A DNA stretch of 64,000 nt from NCBI GenBank assembly GCA_023525915.1, contig CP026657.1:3186001-3250000 (forward strand), read 5' to 3'. Positions 24,948 through 35,119 of this stretch are shown piece by piece. Position 1 is the first letter of the stretch. Each line of letters begins with the position of its first letter. Under the pieces are notes generated by a model, which saw only the letters and a program-made list of their open reading frames with translations, did no database searches and had not been told where the DNA came from. The stretch is from Acetispira formosa (nom. nud.). Lineage in GTDB: Bacteria; Desulfobacterota; Desulfarculia; Adiutricales; Adiutricaceae. A program made the translations under genes and the position numbers.

Positions 24948-26081
24948 ATGGAAACAATAATTAACTTATATGAACAGAGAGAAGCTCTCTTTACCCAGGT
25001 TATTGAAGAGCTCAGCACCCAGCACGACATCTATCAGGCCATACCCGGCATTCTGGAAAAAGCCTGCGAATTCTTTCTCTTCGATTGCGGCTTTATTTAT
25101 GAAGCCGACCACACCGGGCAGCTTTTCAAAAAAGAATTCATCACGCGTGAGGGCAGCTATGTGCTGCCGGGAAAATTTCTCCTGTCCAACTTCCTCATCC
25201 CTACGGAAATTGAAAAATTCCTCAAATCATATCTATATATTCAAGAGGGGGCCGATTCACGGCTGAGCCCGGAGTTGTCGCGCACCATTCTGGATTTCTT
25301 CAATGCCAAAACCCTCCTGATAGTTCCCTTCATGAGCCAGGCCGATGAGCTTCTGGGCATAACCGGCATGATCAGCCGCCGCCACACCTCCGCCTTGTCG
25401 GTGGAAAGCCTGGCCCGGGCCCGGTCGCTGTTCATGGTCATTGCCAACCATGTCAAAATGCGGTCCTACCATCGCCAGTTGGAAAACGCCAAGCAATCGC
25501 TGTCATACACCATGGACAACACCGGCGTGGACATCTATGTCAACGATTTTTATACCCATGAAATCCTGTATGTAAACAAATCCATGGCCGCGCCCTATGG
25601 CGGCGTGGAAAACATGATGGGCAAAATCTGCTACAAGGCCATCTACAGCGATAAAAGTAAACAGTGTGATTACTGCCCCCAGAAGCAGCTTCTGGATGAA
25701 AAGGGCAACCCCACCAAAATTTTCAGTTGGGATTACCGCCGCCCCTTCGACGGAGCCTGGTTCCGCGTTTTCAGCGCGGCTTTCAAATGGGTGGACGGCC
25801 GCACGGCCCATGTGGTCTCCAGCGTTGACATCACCGACCGCAAAAATTACGAGGAACAGCAGAAAAAGCACGAACTGGCCTTAGAGAGGGCGGTGGACGC
25901 GGCCGAAGAAGCCACCAGAATGAAAACCGCCTTTCTGGCCAACATGAGCCATGAAATCAGAACCCCTATGAACGCCATCATCGGCATGGCCGAACTGCTT
26001 TTGAAAAAAAAGTTTCCTCCGATGTCCAGGAGCATGTGGTCAGCATCAAGCAGGCCGGTTCGCACCTGTTGTCGGTCATAA
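24948..26081 (+). CDS. Hybrid sensor histidine kinase, N-terminal part (ends by frameshift)
   Basis: A 377-codon frame. Residues about 20-165 look like a GAF-type sensor. Residues about 175-300 are PAS-like ([28 protein letters not shown]), including a cysteine-bearing segment CDYCPQKQ. The HisKA motif [24 protein letters not shown], with the phospho-accepting histidine near residue 335, comes at the end. The reading frame then runs through an A8 tract (26004-26011) into about 20 unrelated residues. Shifting back one base gives [16 protein letters not shown] and continues the HisKA domain in the next frame. No transmembrane segment is visible, so it is probably cytoplasmic. Confidence 0.8.
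   Translation: METIINLYEQREALFTQVIEELSTQHDIYQAIPGILEKACEFFLFDCGFIYEADHTGQLFKKEFITREGSYVLPGKFLLSNFLIPTEIEKFLKSYLYIQEGADSRLSPELSRTILDFFNAKTLLIVPFMSQADELLGITGMISRRHTSALSVESLARARSLFMVIANHVKMRSYHRQLENAKQSLSYTMDNTGVDIYVNDFYTHEILYVNKSMAAPYGGVENMMGKICYKAIYSDKSKQCDYCPQKQLLDEKGNPTKIFSWDYRRPFDGAWFRVFSAAFKWVDGRTAHVVSSVDITDRKNYEEQQKKHELALERAVDAAEEATRMKTAFLANMSHEIRTPMNAIIGMAELLLKKKFPPMSRSMWSASSRPVRTCCRS
26004..26012 (+). other. A8-G slippery tract at the kinase frame change
   Basis: TTG AAA AAA AAG TTT: a -1 slip on A-AAA-AAG restores the HisKA frame. This is the same heptamer type used for dnaX frameshifting in E. coli. Loss of one A from an A9 tract gives the same result. Confidence 0.6.
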
Positions 26082-28045
26082 ACGATGTGCTGGATTTTTC
26101 CAAAATAGAATCAGGCAAGCTCGAGCTTCTGTCGTCCCATTATACTTTTGATTCGCTGATCAACGATGTCATCAGCATAATCAGAATCCGGGTGATGGAA
26201 AAGCCCATTATCTTCACCGCCAATATTGACCGCAATATTCCCCGCAAACTCGTCGGCGATGAAATCCGTCTGCGCCAGATTCTTCTCAACGTTCTCGGCA
26301 ACGCGGTGAAATATACGGAAGAGGGTTTTATTTCCTTTTCCGTGACCGGCCAGGTGGATGAGGACAACAAAACTGTCGATCTGACCATCGAAGTGGCCGA
26401 CAGCGGCGTGGGCATCAAGGACGAACATCAGGACACCCTGTTCGACGCTTTCACCCAGGTGGAGATGAACACCCGGCGCGGTATCGAAGGCACCGGCCTG
26501 GGGCTGGCCATTACCAAAAACCTGTGTATGGCCATGGGCGGGGACATCGGGCTGGAAAGCGTCTATGGTCAGGGCAGCACCTTCACCATCCGTCTGCCCC
26601 AGGAGTTCCACGAGCGCGAGCCTCTGGTCACAATCGAAGAGCCGGAAGGAAAAAACATCCTTCTATATGAAACAAGAAAGAGGCTGGCCGAATCAATCGC
26701 CCAGTCCTGCCGCAATTTGGGCGTGGCCTGCACAGTGGTCAGTTCCCAGTCTGATTTCACAGCCAAACTGATTGAAAGCGATTACGCCTTTGTCTTTGTT
26801 TCCGCCCTGCTTCTGGAAGGCGCGCTGATTGCCCTGAACAGGCTTCATCTGGAATCCAAGCTGGTGGTCCTGACTGAATACGGCGCGAACGTGGATACCA
26901 AGAATTATCTGAACGTGCCATTGCCGGTTTATTCAATTGTCCTGAATAATATTCTCAACAATATGTATGACTGCCCGCTGTCTGAAAAAGGCGGCGCCGG
27001 CTTCATCGCCCCGGAGGCCAGGATTCTCATCACTGATGATATCGAGACCAACTTGAAAGTGGCCGTGGGGCTTATGGAACCCTACAAAATGCGTCTCGAC
27101 ACGGCCCGGAGCGGGCCGGAAACCATTGCCCTGGTTCAGAAGCACCATTATGACATAGTCTTTCTGGACCACATGATGCCTGAGATGGACGGCCTGGAAG
27201 CCACCAAGATAATCCGCGGCATAGCCAGCGGCAATGATTATTTCAAAAAGCTGCCCATAGTCGCCCTGACCGCCAACGTGGCTTTCGGGGCCAGGGAGAT
27301 GTTTCTGGAAAACGGCATTGACGACTTCCTGGCCAAGCCCATTGAAATATCAAAACTGGGCAGCGTTCTCGACAAATGGCTGCCGCCGGAAATGAAACTT
27401 CCGGTTGAAGCGGCCGCTGCGAAAGAAATTGAGACCTCTCTGGAAATCAAGGGGCTGGACGTGGTGCGCGGCATCATGCAGACCGGCGGCAGCCAGAGCG
27501 GCTATCTGAAGGTTCTGCGGACTTATCTGGCTGAAACGCGCAAAATGAAGGATAAGATAAAACTCTGCCTCCGGGAAAACAATATTGATATTTTTACCCG
27601 TTATGTGCATTCCATCAAAAGCTCATCCGGCAGTATCGGCGCGGCGGATATTTTTGAAGAAGCCCAGGCGCTGGAAAAAGCCGGCAACGATATGGACGTT
27701 AAATATATCCGCGCCAATATTGAGCATTTTCTGAGCGGCCTCAGCCGTCTATTGGGCAACCTTTCCGTGGCCCTGGCCGATTCGGAAGAAGAGGCCAGCC
27801 AGGCGGCCCCCAAAAACGGCGAGGACCGGACCGTCGTCAGGGAACTTCTGATGTCCCTGAAAAGCGCCCTCACATCGCTGGATCTCAGCCTGGCCGATAA
27901 AATCACCAATAAGCTTCAGGATGTGGCTGGCGGCGGAGAGCTCTACAAGGCTCTGGACGAAGTTTCCGATTACATACTCACATCCTGTTTTGAAGAGGCT
28001 GAGCACAAAATTGACGAGCTGTTAGGGAGGACTGAAATGCCTTGA
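26036..28045 (+). CDS. Hybrid sensor histidine kinase, C-terminal part (ATPase, two receivers, HPt)
   Basis: A 669-codon frame continuing the preceding kinase by a -1 shift. In order it shows the second HisKA helix ([21 protein letters not shown]) and a HATPase domain with N box [27 protein letters not shown] and [13 protein letters not shown] degenerate receiver lacking a clear phospho-aspartate follows (about 195-315). Next come a true receiver with [13 protein letters not shown] (about 325-450) and an HPt domain with [20 protein letters not shown]. This BarA-like chain supports a His-Asp-His phosphorelay. The first GTG is not preceded by a good ribosome site, so it is probably made only as part of the full protein. 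The HD-GYP regulator downstream is a likely partner. Confidence 0.8.
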   Translation: MVSIKQAGSHLLSVINDVLDFSKIESGKLELLSSHYTFDSLINDVISIIRIRVMEKPIIFTANIDRNIPRKLVGDEIRLRQILLNVLGNAVKYTEEGFISFSVTGQVDEDNKTVDLTIEVADSGVGIKDEHQDTLFDAFTQVEMNTRRGIEGTGLGLAITKNLCMAMGGDIGLESVYGQGSTFTIRLPQEFHEREPLVTIEEPEGKNILLYETRKRLAESIAQSCRNLGVACTVVSSQSDFTAKLIESDYAFVFVSALLLEGALIALNRLHLESKLVVLTEYGANVDTKNYLNVPLPVYSIVLNNILNNMYDCPLSEKGGAGFIAPEARILITDDIETNLKVAVGLMEPYKMRLDTARSGPETIALVQKHHYDIVFLDHMMPEMDGLEATKIIRGIASGNDYFKKLPIVALTANVAFGAREMFLENGIDDFLAKPIEISKLGSVLDKWLPPEMKLPVEAAAAKEIETSLEIKGLDVVRGIMQTGGSQSGYLKVLRTYLAETRKMKDKIKLCLRENNIDIFTRYVHSIKSSSGSIGAADIFEEAQALEKAGNDMDVKYIRANIEHFLSGLSRLLGNLSVALADSEEEASQAAPKNGEDRTVVRELLMSLKSALTSLDLSLADKITNKLQDVAGGGELYKALDEVSDYILTSCFEEAEHKIDELLGRTEMP

Positions 28046-28279
28046 TTTCATTTGGAGAGCCGAGTCACCTTCAGTGTCCCGGCCGATGACCTGTTCAACC
28101 CGGCGCTGTTTTTACTTCATCACACATGTTATTGAGCCGGGAAGACGGGCATTTTGCCCGACTGGAGTTCTCCATACAGGGATTGAACTTCTGAAAAAGC
28201 TCCCAATGCACCCAAGACCTGTAAATACAAGGCCTGAATAAGGCGGGACCCACCGCCGGATCGAAATGTGAGACGACTA

Positions 28280-29335
28280 ATGACCCAAAAAACAATTATG
28301 CTTGTGGATGATAATATTGCCAATTTGAAAATAGGCCGCAACGCTCTCAGCGATAAATATAACGTGTTCACCATTCCTTCCGGGGAGAAGCTATTCCAGA
28401 TGATGGAGAAGGCCCTGCCGGATCTTATCCTTCTGGATGTGGAAATGCCGGAAATGGATGGTTACGATGTTATTAAAAGGCTGAAGCGTGATGAGCGCAC
28501 CGCCTCCATACCGGTGGTGTTTCTCACGGCCAAGAGCGATCCTGAAAGCGAACTGGAGGGCCTCTCTCTGGGCGCGGTGGATTACATCGTAAAACCCTTC
28601 TCGCCCCCCATTCTCTTAAAGCGCGTAGAAACCCACCTGCTATTGAAGGACTACAACGACGACCTTCTGGGCATGGTGGCTGAAAAGACCAAAACCGTAA
28701 CTGAGCTTCAGAACACGCTTTTGACCACAGTGGCCACCATCGTTGAATACCGCGACGACATCACCGGCCACCATGTTGAGCGTACCGGCCGCTATCTGTC
28801 AATTATTGTTGAGGAAGTAATCAGGAGCGGCCTTTATCGCTCCATCACGGAAAACTGGGACGTCAATTTTCTTTATCAGTCCGCCTCACTCCACGACGTG
28901 GGCAAGATCGCCATACGCGACAGCATACTCATGAAGCCCGGCCGACTTGATGTAAAAGAGTTTGAGATAATGAAGGAGCACACCACTTACGGCGTGCGCC
29001 TCATAGAGAAAATCGAGCAGAGCACTACTGAAAGAAATTTCCTCCACCACGCCAAGATTTTTGCCGGGACTCACCATGAGAGGTGGGACGGCCTGGGTTA
29101 CCCCAACCACCTGCGCGGCGAAGAGATCCCCCTCCAGGGCCGCCTGATGGCCATAGTCGACGTCTATGACGCGCTGATAAGTGAGCGCCCCTACAAAAAG
29201 TCATTCACCCACGAACTGGCGGTGGACATAATAAAAAGTGAAAGCGGCTCCCACTTCGATCCGGCCCTGGTAGACATCTTCCTGACCAAAGCCGACGAAT
29301 TCAACCGAGTGGCCGGCCTATTTAAAGGGCACTGA
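28280..29335 (+). CDS. Response regulator with HD-GYP c-di-GMP phosphodiesterase output
   Basis: A 351-residue protein. The receiver (residues 1-120) has IMLVDDNIANLK, the phospho-aspartate in LILLDVEMPEMDG and the lysine in VKPFSPP. A short helix leads to the HD-GYP domain with HDVGKIAIRDSILMKPG, EHTTYG and HHERWDGLGYPNHLRGEEIP, all metal and GYP residues present. Such proteins degrade cyclic di-GMP when phosphorylated. The ATG at 28280 is preferred to an upstream GTG at 28268. It follows the hybrid kinase in the same direction, so kinase to regulator signalling is likely. Palindromic G/C hairpins follow the stop codon. Confidence 0.9.
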   Translation: MTQKTIMLVDDNIANLKIGRNALSDKYNVFTIPSGEKLFQMMEKALPDLILLDVEMPEMDGYDVIKRLKRDERTASIPVVFLTAKSDPESELEGLSLGAVDYIVKPFSPPILLKRVETHLLLKDYNDDLLGMVAEKTKTVTELQNTLLTTVATIVEYRDDITGHHVERTGRYLSIIVEEVIRSGLYRSITENWDVNFLYQSASLHDVGKIAIRDSILMKPGRLDVKEFEIMKEHTTYGVRLIEKIEQSTTERNFLHHAKIFAGTHHERWDGLGYPNHLRGEEIPLQGRLMAIVDVYDALISERPYKKSFTHELAVDIIKSESGSHFDPALVDIFLTKADEFNRVAGLFKGH

Positions 29336-29339
29336 AGAG

Positions 29340-29418
29340 AAGAGGGGGGCTCTGCCCCTCCACCCCGCAAGGGGTAAACCCCTTGACCCCACCGAAACTC
29401 CGGAGGAGTTTCGGTATG
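29340..29418. repeat. Three consecutive GC hairpins after the HD-GYP gene
   Basis: GAGGGGggctctgCCCCTC, CAAGGGGtaaaCCCCTTG and CCGAAACTCCggaGGAGTTTCGG lie in series. The middle one resembles the CAAGGGG/CCCCTTG hairpin in the family D element at 42.3 kb. The last is followed by a T-run (GTTTTTTTGG) and can act as a terminator. Confidence 0.65.
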
Positions 29419-29512
29419 TTTTTTTGGTGCAATAGCCCGCATTCGTTTCGTGCTGTCAAATTTGGTGCCAGTCCAGCAACGGTGTCTGAAGTCAAGCAAA
29501 AAAAGAAGAAAT

Positions 29513-30469
29513 TCATTTAGTGGCGGAACTTTGATATCTTTGAATATCCCACATAGAGTTTGAAATCAACATGGCTCTCATGACAGTCAGCAATTTTCTG
29601 ACACAGGCAATAACGGCGACTTTAAATGCCTTACCCCTGGCCCGCAGGCCTTCATACCACATTTTAATCACCGGATTATGAATCAGGCATGTCCGCATGA
29701 TGCAATACAGAATGTTTCTGACCTTGCCGCGTCCGCCGCAGATGTGTCGCTGGCCCCTGTACTGGCCGCTGTCGCGGTTAAAGGGGGCTACGCCGGCCAG
29801 GGCGGCGGCCTGTTTGCGGCCCAGGTGAGGCAGCTCCGGCATTTCCGCCATGATGGTGGCCGAGCTTATGGGACCGACCCCAGGAATACTTTGCAATATT
29901 TCATCAGCCTGTTTCAAATCCTGACGAGAATGTATCAGTTGCTCAATATTGCGCTCCAGGTCATGAAGCTGGGATTTGAAGATTGCAATGTTTGCCTCAA
30001 TAGCGGCTCTTATCGAGTCGGAGGAATGCTCGCGGTGCCCTTTTTCCATGGTCATCATGGCATTGAGCTGGTCGCGCCTGGCCAGAAGGCCGGAAAGTTG
30101 AATCAAGGTCGGGTCCTTGGGCTGATCAGCGATAATGTCGCGTGAAAGGGCGAAACGTGCTATAATTTCAGCATCTATGGCGTCAGTTTTGCCAAGGCGG
30201 CCCAAAGAGCGGGCGAAATCCCTGATATGCTTTGGGTTGGCAACTTTAAGCGGAACGCCGGCCTTAAAAAGGGCTTCGGTGAGCATGTTTTGATAACCGC
30301 CGGTGGCTTCATAAATGACAAGGTCGGGTTTTTGCTCTGCCACGGAGCGAATGAAGGAGTCAATGCCTTCGGGGGAGTTTTTGAATTTACCGCGCTGTCC
30401 GTCAGGCAGGCGGCAGAAATCAAGGGAAAGCTTTGAAACGTCGATACCAATAACAGAACGAAGAGACAT
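29513..30469 (-). CDS. IS110-family transposase (DEDD recombinase)
   Basis: A 318-residue protein. The N-terminal DEDD catalytic domain shows VIGIDVSKLSLDF, VIYEATGGYQNML and GKTDAIDAEIIARFA, giving the D, E, D, D set. The C-terminal transposase domain has ILQSIPGVGPISSATIMAEM, ALAGVAPFNRDSG and the serine-bearing part of IS110 recombinases. ATG 30469 is preceded by GAGG; an upstream in-frame start at 30481 is less likely. The gene appears intact. The family inserts by a bridge-RNA-guided reaction, with the RNA encoded in a non-coding end of the element. Confidence 0.93.
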   Translation of the reverse strand: MSLRSVIGIDVSKLSLDFCRLPDGQRGKFKNSPEGIDSFIRSVAEQKPDLVIYEATGGYQNMLTEALFKAGVPLKVANPKHIRDFARSLGRLGKTDAIDAEIIARFALSRDIIADQPKDPTLIQLSGLLARRDQLNAMMTMEKGHREHSSDSIRAAIEANIAIFKSQLHDLERNIEQLIHSRQDLKQADEILQSIPGVGPISSATIMAEMPELPHLGRKQAAALAGVAPFNRDSGQYRGQRHICGGRGKVRNILYCIMRTCLIHNPVIKMWYEGLRARGKAFKVAVIACVRKLLTVMRAMLISNSMWDIQRYQSSATK

Positions 30470-30481
30470 GAAAAACCTCAA

Positions 30482-30660
30482 CCTTGTAATGCGGGCTCAG
30501 AAAGGCCCGGGCAACGGTGCGAGTTGTTTTCAGGATAGGGCGGCGGCCAGGTCTGAACTACGAGTTAAAAACTCCAGAGGAGCAACGGCCTGCCAGCCCG
30601 CGCCCGGTGGTGATTTTCACCGCCGGGCTTCTTTTTTAATCGACGGATGTGCTTGAAAAC
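30482..30660 (-). ncRNA. Possible bridge RNA region of the IS110 element
   Basis: Non-coding DNA 5' of the transposase with a strong hairpin (GCCCGGTGGTGA / TCACCGCCGGGC, 30602-30630) and further short stems. Position and size suit the left-end guide RNA of the IS110 subgroup. The call rests on position and structure only. Confidence 0.4.
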
Positions 30661-30687
30661 TATAATTGAAAGTCCGAAGGGCTGTCA

Positions 30688-30737
30688 TGGTTGTTGCGTG
30701 TGGCCCATCTCTCTTGGGGGCCGCTGGGCCGCAACAA
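30688..30737. repeat. Imperfect palindrome beside the IS110 element
   Basis: GGTTGTTGCG...GGCCCA pairs with TGGGCC-GCAACAACC around a G-rich loop. It may be a local repeat element or part of the insertion target. No gene is seen from 30660 to 30934. Confidence 0.5.
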
Positions 30738-30934
30738 CCACGCCAGCCCGCAAAAACCTATGTCGTTCCTATTTCTTTTAATATACAAGAGGAGGACTAC
30801 CGCTACCTCAGCACTGGGCATTAAGAAAAAATTGCGTGTCCGCTCGGTCTATGTAGCCTCATTTCCTCCATGAATCTTTCTTTTCTCGTGCGGCCGTCTC
30901 CGGCCCACTGCCGAATAATGCCAATCAAACTCGG

Positions 30935-31882
30935 TCACTTAGTGGCTTTTTTGAACACATAAAATAGATTGGGTTCACCCATCAGGTAGAGCGCATCATC
31001 CGGCCCCAAGGCCACCCCTTCAGCCTGGACAAAGTCCGCCTCCAGGCCGCTATGGTTCTTTAACAGCGACATGCTGCTGACCGGTTCACCGGAACTATCC
31101 AGTTCCAGCAGCAATTTTGATTCATGTGACAACACCAGAAGATGCTTTCTTTTCCCATCATAAGCCAGGGCGGATAAATCCTTTAAGAATATCCGGTTTT
31201 CACTGGCCGGATCGCTGCTTATGCTTAAAGCCAAAGGCCGGGTGCCCTCTCTTCCCACCAGCCCCTTGATAACATAAAGACCTATGGGATCGCGCTCTTT
31301 GGCCATATAAACCACCTCATGCTCCCGGTCATAGGCCAGACCTTCAAAACTTTTATTGTTGTCAGGCTCCATCCCGATGGTCAGGCTGGTTTCCACCTGG
31401 TCCGCCGAAATACTAACGGTGTCCGCCCCTATGACAATAAGTGAAAGTTTTTGCGGCGTTTCCTCCACAATTAAATATTGATTGTGACCAATATATTCCA
31501 GCGCTTCCGGGTCAAAAAAACCAGACAGGCCAATCCGCCGGATTATTTCGCCCTCAAGGTTCAATTCGATGATGTAATCGTCGCTGTTACTGACTGTAAA
31601 GAGGGTGCCGGTGTCATGATTGTAGGTTAGCGAAGACAGCCCCTCAGCCCCGGACACCGCTTTAGCCTCAATGACCGCCCGGTAGTCCGACAGCCCCAGA
31701 GAATGCTGTTCCCACTCACCGGCATGGATAGCGGCCTGAATATTGAACCAAAGCCGCTCAAACAAACGATTTTTATGACCCAACGCCAAACCGTAGGCCA
31801 GGGCTGAGGCCACCCCGATCATCAGGACGACTAAAAACGGCTTTTTATATTTCTCGTGGAATGGTTTCTTTGTTTGGGCCAT
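30935..31882 (-). CDS. SdiA-regulated (YjiK-like) beta-propeller protein, membrane anchored
   Basis: A 315-residue protein. Residues 14-35 (PFLVVLMIGVASALAYGLALG) form one membrane anchor, then a predicted periplasmic propeller: GLSSLTYNHDTGTLFTVSNSDDYIIELN, FDPEALEYIGHNQYLIVEE, SFEGLAYDREHEVVYMAKE and GVALGPDDALYLMGEPNLFYVF. These are the repeating blocks of the SdiA-regulated domain (PF06977). The ATG at 31882 is chosen because GGAGA precedes it. The biochemical role of the family is not established; it may bind a ligand or a phosphoester. It stands alone, separated from recO by a family A repeat. Confidence 0.8.
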   Translation of the reverse strand: MAQTKKPFHEKYKKPFLVVLMIGVASALAYGLALGHKNRLFERLWFNIQAAIHAGEWEQHSLGLSDYRAVIEAKAVSGAEGLSSLTYNHDTGTLFTVSNSDDYIIELNLEGEIIRRIGLSGFFDPEALEYIGHNQYLIVEETPQKLSLIVIGADTVSISADQVETSLTIGMEPDNNKSFEGLAYDREHEVVYMAKERDPIGLYVIKGLVGREGTRPLALSISSDPASENRIFLKDLSALAYDGKRKHLLVLSHESKLLLELDSSGEPVSSMSLLKNHSGLEADFVQAEGVALGPDDALYLMGEPNLFYVFKKATK

Positions 31883-31955
31883 AAAAACAATCTCCATTGA
31901 TGATGCAGGCAAAAAAGTTATTCGCGTGCGGCAACATTTGATTCCTTTAACCCGC

Positions 31956-32121
31956 AATTCTAATTATAACCCATGCCGCCTCATAATAGCTGGTGTCGAG
32001 TCTTCGAGACGGAGCGCCAGCGATTGGTTTTGACGGCAAAATAGCAATTCGCGAAACAAAAACCACGCTTTTTGTGTAGCTACGAGCCGCGAGCTTAAGG
32101 GAAAAAGCCATAATTAGAATC
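31956..32121. repeat. Family A palindromic repeat, copy A3, with terminal inverted repeats
   Basis: The terminal pair AATTCTAATTAT / ATAATTAGAAT encloses the family core GGTGTCGAGTCTTCGAGAC, GGAGCGCCAGCGATTGG and CAAAAAccacgcTTTTTG. Its right end lies inside recO and encodes the last residues of RecO. Confidence 0.8.
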
Positions 32122-32898
32122 GCTGTCCTTTAACAGGCGCCGGACGGCTTTCATGGCTTTAAGGGGACGGTCAAGGTGGTGTTCAGCCAGTTTTTCAAAG
32201 AATAATTCAGCTTCAGCCAAATCACGGTCACCGAGGTGGGGCGGCTCCGGTTCATCGGAAGAAAGGCGGCACAGAAGCGCTCTGGATATTGGCCGAACCC
32301 GCCGGTCACCGCGCGGCGTGCAATTGGGGCAATAGAGGCCCCCGGCCAGCGGGTCCCAGTGCCAGCCTTTTTCCACAGCCGGGTCGCTCCCGCAGAGGAG
32401 GCAGCCGGAAAAACGCGGCCCAAATCCGGCCAGTTCCATATATTTCAAGGCGAAATCAAGCGACACCAGCCGGGCCGTGGTCTGGCTGCGGCAGCGGGCC
32501 AAACGGCCCAGATGGCGCACCAGCAGATTAAATGAGGCCTCCGCCGGGTTGCCCGGGGTTTCAAAGCCGCGCACCAGTTCCAGGGCAAAGGCCGCCAACC
32601 CCTGGATGACCGGCTCAGCCGGCAGACGCTCCACTTTGGGGTTGTCTTCGCCCTTTTCCACAAAAGCCAGATCAATATTGGGCTTGATGGTGAAGTCATA
32701 CCAGGCGGCCGCCCCCGGCGACAGGAGCCCGCCGCCGAAACGGCGCACACTTCTGCGCCCATAACGGGCCAGAGCGCTGATCAGCCCCATTTCGCGGGTC
32801 AAAAAGGTTATGATCAAATCGGCTTCGCCATAGTTGGTGCGGGCCAGTACCACGGCGGCCAGCCGTCTTTGCCTTTTTTCCCGCCGCCTGTCACTCAT
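32095..32898 (-). CDS. recO: DNA repair protein RecO
   Basis: A 267-residue protein. It has an N-terminal OB-fold (AAVVLARTNYGEADLIITFLTREMGLISALARYGRRS), a helical middle, and a zinc-binding site CLLCGSDP ... GGLYCPNC (C-x2-C and C-x2-C), the usual RecO layout. RecO anneals SSB-coated DNA and loads RecA with RecR. The ATG at 32898 is chosen because the OB-fold begins there; the longer frame adds an unlikely 33 residues. The final residues (DSNYGFFP) and the stop are encoded by the end of a family A repeat, so the natural C-terminus was replaced or extended. Confidence 0.9.
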   Translation of the reverse strand: MSDRRREKRQRRLAAVVLARTNYGEADLIITFLTREMGLISALARYGRRSVRRFGGGLLSPGAAAWYDFTIKPNIDLAFVEKGEDNPKVERLPAEPVIQGLAAFALELVRGFETPGNPAEASFNLLVRHLGRLARCRSQTTARLVSLDFALKYMELAGFGPRFSGCLLCGSDPAVEKGWHWDPLAGGLYCPNCTPRGDRRVRPISRALLCRLSSDEPEPPHLGDRDLAEAELFFEKLAEHHLDRPLKAMKAVRRLLKDSDSNYGFFP

Positions 32899-33175
32899 GG
32901 CCGGGCCTGACCATAATGAATAAGATAAGTAAAAGTTATCATTTGCGGGCTGCTTTCGTAAGTTAGGACTTGAAAAAAAATGCCATTTATCGTACAAATT
33001 ATAGATTGAAGGCGAAGTGTATCAGCCGCCGTAAAGACCCGGAAAGGCTGGTTTCAGCCGCCCGGTCTTGATTACCGTAAACCCACTGAACCGGTTCCGC
33101 CAGACACACGGCGGAGCGCTGCGGACCCCCGCCATCTGCGGCCGGTACCGACTGCACATATACCGTGAGGTCATT

Positions 33176-35119
33176 TTGAACAATTTTTCACGCAACCTGC
33201 TCGTTTGGGCAATGATAATAATCACCGTTCTGGGTGTGCTCAACTTTTTCAAGCCCGTTGAGAGCAGTAATAAAAGAACTTATTCCGAAGTCTGGCAGGC
33301 CATCAGCGATAACCGCGTCCGTGAAGTCACCCTGACCGACCAGGAAATTGTAGCGCAACTGAATGACGGCAGCAAGTGGGTCACCAGTTACAGCATCTTT
33401 GACCGTGAGCTTCTGCCTTTCCTGCGCGAAAAGAACGTCATTATCAATATTGCCCCGCAAACGTCATCCTTCTGGCTCAGCATGGGCGGCGCTTTGCTTC
33501 AGATTCTTTTCCTGGTGGCCATCTGGATGTTCTTCATGCGCCAGATGCAGGGCGGCGGCAAAGCCATGACTTTTGCCAAAAGCCGCGCCCGCCTTTTGAA
33601 CGAGGAACAGAAGAAAGTCACTTTCGCTGACGTGGCCGGCATTGACGAAGCCAAAATGGAGCTGTCGGAAATCGTCGATTTCCTCCGTGAACCCAAAAAA
33701 TTTGTTCGTCTCGGCGGCCGCATTCCCAAGGGCGTTCTACTGGTGGGTTCGCCGGGCACGGGTAAAACCCTCCTGGCCCGGGCCATTGCCGGGGAAGCCG
33801 GGGTGCCTTTCTTCTCCATCAGCGGCTCCGATTTCGTGGAAATGTTCGTCGGCGTGGGCGCCTCCCGCGTGCGTGATATGTTCCTTCAGGGCAAAAAAGC
33901 CGCCCCCTGCATCATCTTCATCGATGAAATCGACGCCGTCGGCCGCCATCGCGGGGCCGGCTTAGGCGGCGGCCATGATGAGCGTGAACAGACCCTCAAC
34001 CAGCTTCTGGTGGAAATGGACGGCTTCGAACCCAATGACGGCCTCATCCTCATCGCCGCCACCAACCGGCCGGACGTGCTGGACCCGGCCCTTCTGCGCC
34101 CCGGCCGTTTCGACCGCCAGGTAGTGGTGCCCATACCGGATATCAAAGGCCGCGAACAGATTCTCATAGTCCACAGCCGCCGGGTGCCCATGTCCTCCGA
34201 CGTGAATCTGGCCGTAGTGGCGCGCGGCACTCCTGGTTTTTCTGGTGCTGACCTGGAAAACTTGATCAATGAAGCCGCTCTTCTGGCCGCCAGGGCCAAT
34301 AAGGAAAAGGTTGAGGCCGCCGATATGGATGCGGCCCGCGACAAGATTATGATGGGTGTGGAGCGCAAGAGCCTGTTGATGAGCGAAGAGGAAAAGCGCA
34401 CCACCGCCTGGCACGAAGCCGGGCACACCATCATTTCCGTTTTGGTGCCGGGGCTGGACCCCCTTCACAAGGTCAGCATCATCCCGCGCGGACGGGCTCT
34501 GGGCGTGACCATGTCGCTGCCCACTGAGGACCGCTACACCTACAGCCGTAAATATTTCAAGGCCCGCCTGATCATGCTTATGGGCGGCCGGGTGGCTGAG
34601 GAAGTGGCCTTGGATCAGATGACCACCGGTGCGGGCAATGATATTGAGCGGGCTTCCGAACTGGCTCGCAACATGGTCTGCAAGTATGGCATGAGCGACA
34701 AGCTTGGCCCCCAGACCTTTGGCAAGAAGGAAGAGCAGATTTTCCTTGGCCGGGACATAAATCAGCACAATGATTATTCCGAGGCCACGGCCCAGCTTAT
34801 CGATAAGGAAGTTTCCGACCTGATGCTGGAAGCCCACCAGAAGGCCACGGATATAATCTCCAGGCACCAGGAGACGCTCAAGGCTCTGGCCGAGCGGCTT
34901 TTGGAAAAAGAAACCATCGATGCCGAGGAAGTTCTTGATATTTGTACCGAAGCTATGAAAGCGGAGGGCATTGAACGTCCGGCCAAGCCGGAAGAGAAAG
35001 AACAAAAGGCGGAGCCAACAGACAGTGCGACGGCTGATGAAGCCGCGTCACAGGAAACCTCTGGCCATGAAACGGAGGAACCTGATGACGAACCAAATGA
35101 CAAAGGCGGTCTGCACTGA
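33176..35119 (+). CDS. ftsH: ATP-dependent zinc metalloprotease FtsH
   Basis: A 647-residue protein. It has two membrane helices ([37 protein letters not shown]) with a periplasmic domain between. The AAA module has [17 protein letters not shown] (Walker A), [17 protein letters not shown] (Walker B) and [19 protein letters not shown]. The protease motif is HEAGH. The start is TTG 33176, giving [10 protein letters not shown] as in other FtsH proteins, with GTGAGG 5 bases upstream; the longer frame to 33068 has no typical N-terminus. It degrades unassembled membrane proteins and regulators. The acidic, Glu/Pro-rich tail overlaps the start of folP by about 35 bases. Confidence 0.96.
   Translation: MNNFSRNLLVWAMIIITVLGVLNFFKPVESSNKRTYSEVWQAISDNRVREVTLTDQEIVAQLNDGSKWVTSYSIFDRELLPFLREKNVIINIAPQTSSFWLSMGGALLQILFLVAIWMFFMRQMQGGGKAMTFAKSRARLLNEEQKKVTFADVAGIDEAKMELSEIVDFLREPKKFVRLGGRIPKGVLLVGSPGTGKTLLARAIAGEAGVPFFSISGSDFVEMFVGVGASRVRDMFLQGKKAAPCIIFIDEIDAVGRHRGAGLGGGHDEREQTLNQLLVEMDGFEPNDGLILIAATNRPDVLDPALLRPGRFDRQVVVPIPDIKGREQILIVHSRRVPMSSDVNLAVVARGTPGFSGADLENLINEAALLAARANKEKVEAADMDAARDKIMMGVERKSLLMSEEEKRTTAWHEAGHTIISVLVPGLDPLHKVSIIPRGRALGVTMSLPTEDRYTYSRKYFKARLIMLMGGRVAEEVALDQMTTGAGNDIERASELARNMVCKYGMSDKLGPQTFGKKEEQIFLGRDINQHNDYSEATAQLIDKEVSDLMLEAHQKATDIISRHQETLKALAERLLEKETIDAEEVLDICTEAMKAEGIERPAKPEEKEQKAEPTDSATADEAASQETSGHETEEPDDEPNDKGGLH

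Larger units (their letters stand above)
29513..30660 (-). mobile_element. IS110-family insertion sequence (ends not precisely set)
   Basis: It comprises the transposase gene and about 190 bases of structured non-coding DNA on its 5' side. IS110 elements lack terminal inverted repeats, so the ends cannot be set by eye. Confidence 0.7.

Noticed and set aside
30315..30656. 113-codon plus-strand ORF over the IS110 5' end
   Set aside because: Antisense to the transposase start and running into structured non-coding DNA.
33962..35005. 347-codon minus-strand ORF opposite ftsH
   Set aside because: Antisense shadow of conserved FtsH sequence.
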